Made by a program: the position numbers and the translations under genes | Notes under the pieces: model-generated | Told to the model about the DNA's origin: nothing | Seen by the model: only the letters and a program-made list of their open reading frames with translations | Database searches by the model: none | NCBI GenBank assembly: GCA_020346805.1 | Contig: CP070790.1 | Span: forward strand, 614,201 to 620,593 | DNA: 6,393 nt | Direction of reading: 5' to 3' | Origin: Planctomycetota bacterium | Lineage (GTDB): Bacteria; Planctomycetota; Phycisphaerae; UBA1845; PWPN01 | Shown here: one piece after another, positions 5,073-6,393 of the stretch | Position numbering within the stretch: the stretch's first letter is position 1 | How the letters are laid out: every line of letters starts with the position of its first letter

Positions 5073-6393
5073 CTATGAGGATGTTGCAGAAAAGATTCGA
5101 CGTATTGTGTCCCTACCTTCCGATGCATAATGTCGAAGCCACTGTTTTTCATCATTATCAAAGACTATGTTGGTGAACCACGCCAAAATCATCAAGACCA
5201 GTACGGTGGGCACCAATAAATAAATCGGCAAAGCAATGGCATAAGTTGACCCGAGCAAGACGCAGGCCCCGGCGCCGAGGGGTCGCCGTTCCCCGATAAT
5301 CAGAATGAAGCAGCCAACAAGGGCGGCAGTTATTCCCAGGACACCCGACCACGCTGCCGCGGTCAAAGCAGCCTGCGGCTCCAGCCCGGGTTGAATCATA
5401 AATTTTCCCAGCCCGACACTACTGGCTACACCGATGGCCCAAGGCCAAAACATATAACGAGTTTTTTCAATCAACCTGAAATGGATAGCCAAAAAGGCCA
5501 GATGTCCACCGATCAGGAAAAACATTAACAACAGCGGCATGATATCAACACCGATGGCAAATTCCGGAGGAAACAGGCGTATAACTATCCGGGCCAGCGC
5601 GGCCAACACCGCACAACCGATCACCAGCAGTAAGGCAGTTGACTTGTAGGCCACCAGCAGTTGACGATCGGCCTCATTTCGGCCTCGCGCCTCCCAGGTT
5701 TTAGTAACGGAGGTCTGTACCACCGTAACAATAGCCACCGCCCCGATTAGCACTGCCTGGGTAATGAGTCTTATTCCACCGAAAACACCAGTGACCTCCA
5801 AGCCATGCACCTTCTGCAAATACCACATAGGATAATATTGAAGTGTCTGCCACATTACAGCGGCAAACGCCGCCCACACACTGAACTGCAACATCTGTTC
5901 AATGATCGACTTTTTACCGGCGTTACCAGCGGTTTTACCAATGGGCTTTAGCTGATTTTCCGCTCCGCGAATAACACTCAATAATGGGATGGCAAATAAT
6001 ATAATTACGGTAACCAGGGTTAAGCAGTAACAGCCAACAATAGCCTTGGCGTTTTTGAACCCACTCAATGCCCCCACCACGGCCAGCAGAGTAAAGACGA
6101 TATTGTTTACAAGTTCCATCAAGCTGACGGCCCTGAACATGCGCAATCCCTTGAGGATTGATAAAAGCAAGAAGTATATGATCAATGCAAAGGTGGTACA
6201 GGCCACCAAGCGGGTTAATCCGGCAGAGGTACCACCGGAAACGGTTTCTTGGCTTCGATCCAATGTGGTAAACAGAAAACGCCCCAAGGGTTCGGCCGCC
6301 AAGTACACCATTACCGACAGCACCCCCCCTATAACAAGTACCAGAATTACTACACGTCTAAGAAACGGTCGGAGGCTGTACCTGGTTTCATAC
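5073..6393 (-). CDS. Polysaccharide flippase, Wzx/MOP-superfamily-like (5' end outside window)
   Basis: The frame is open from the stop at 5073 to the window edge (439 visible residues). A GTG at 6323 lies inside a hydrophobic segment and is not the real start: the upstream codons read YETRYSLRPFLRR followed by membrane residues. About eleven or twelve transmembrane helices are visible, with short basic cytoplasmic loops (KPIGKTAGNAGKK, KTWEARGRNEADR). A mid-protein block, YYPMWYLQK...GVFGGIRLITQAVL, resembles the start of the second half of Wzx-type lipid-linked oligosaccharide flippases (Polysacc_synt/MATE-like fold). The hydrophilic C-terminal tail of about 30 residues is cytoplasmic. By comparison with this fold, roughly one or two N-terminal helices are missing. 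The neighbouring glycosyltransferase supports a role in exporting a surface glycan unit. The assignment rests on topology and context more than on catalytic residues, which this family lacks. Confidence 0.82.
   Translation of the reverse strand, partial: YETRYSLRPFLRRVVILVLVIGGVLSVMVYLAAEPLGRFLFTTLDRSQETVSGGTSAGLTRLVACTTFALIIYFLLLSILKGLRMFRAVSLMELVNNIVFTLLAVVGALSGFKNAKAIVGCYCLTLVTVIILFAIPLLSVIRGAENQLKPIGKTAGNAGKKSIIEQMLQFSVWAAFAAVMWQTLQYYPMWYLQKVHGLEVTGVFGGIRLITQAVLIGAVAIVTVVQTSVTKTWEARGRNEADRQLLVAYKSTALLLVIGCAVLAALARIVIRLFPPEFAIGVDIMPLLLMFFLIGGHLAFLAIHFRLIEKTRYMFWPWAIGVASSVGLGKFMIQPGLEPQAALTAAAWSGVLGITAALVGCFILIIGERRPLGAGACVLLGSTYAIALPIYLLVPTVLVLMILAWFTNIVFDNDEKQWLRHYASEGRDTIRRIFSATSS

Overview
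The window looks like chromosomal DNA from a free-living bacterium with moderate GC, probably of the Planctomycetota (Phycisphaerae-like). This is an inference from three things: weak or absent Shine-Dalgarno sites, a PANK4/At2g17340-type DUF89 protein, and short palindromic intergenic repeats containing an ACGGTCGCGG core. No rRNA, tRNA, CRISPR array or transposase is visible. The taxonomic guess is of low confidence.

Layout. (1) Positions 662 down to 1, minus strand: the N-terminal part of a multi-spanning GT-C-like membrane protein. Its reading frame runs into repeat-derived DNA at about 120-150 and stays open to the window edge. (2) Positions 663-923: a divergent non-coding region with three hairpin-forming palindromes, a candidate minus-strand promoter, and a TATAAT box almost touching the guaA start. 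(3) Positions 924-2471, plus strand: complete guaA (GMP synthetase). (4) Positions 2472-2614: a spacer with a second copy of the ACGGTCGCGG repeat. (5) Positions 2615-4070, plus strand: a tight two-gene unit of a YbgC/FadM-like hotdog acyl-CoA thioesterase and a DUF89 subfamily II metal-dependent phosphatase. (6) Positions 6393 down to 4032, minus strand: a Wzx-like polysaccharide flippase, cut by the window edge, followed 15 nt later by a family 2 glycosyltransferase. The glycosyltransferase converges on the DUF89 gene and overlaps its last 39 bp.

How the genes fit together. guaA is a stand-alone housekeeping gene for the last step of GMP synthesis. The thioesterase and DUF89 pair may both act on coenzyme A chemistry: one frees CoA from acyl-CoA, and the other resembles phosphatases that act on 4'-phosphopantetheine and its damaged forms. 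The flippase and glycosyltransferase look like the downstream end of a cell-surface polysaccharide cluster whose promoter lies beyond 6393. The most unusual material is the set of palindromic repeats and the membrane-protein gene that they appear to have truncated. I see no strong evidence for an entirely new system.
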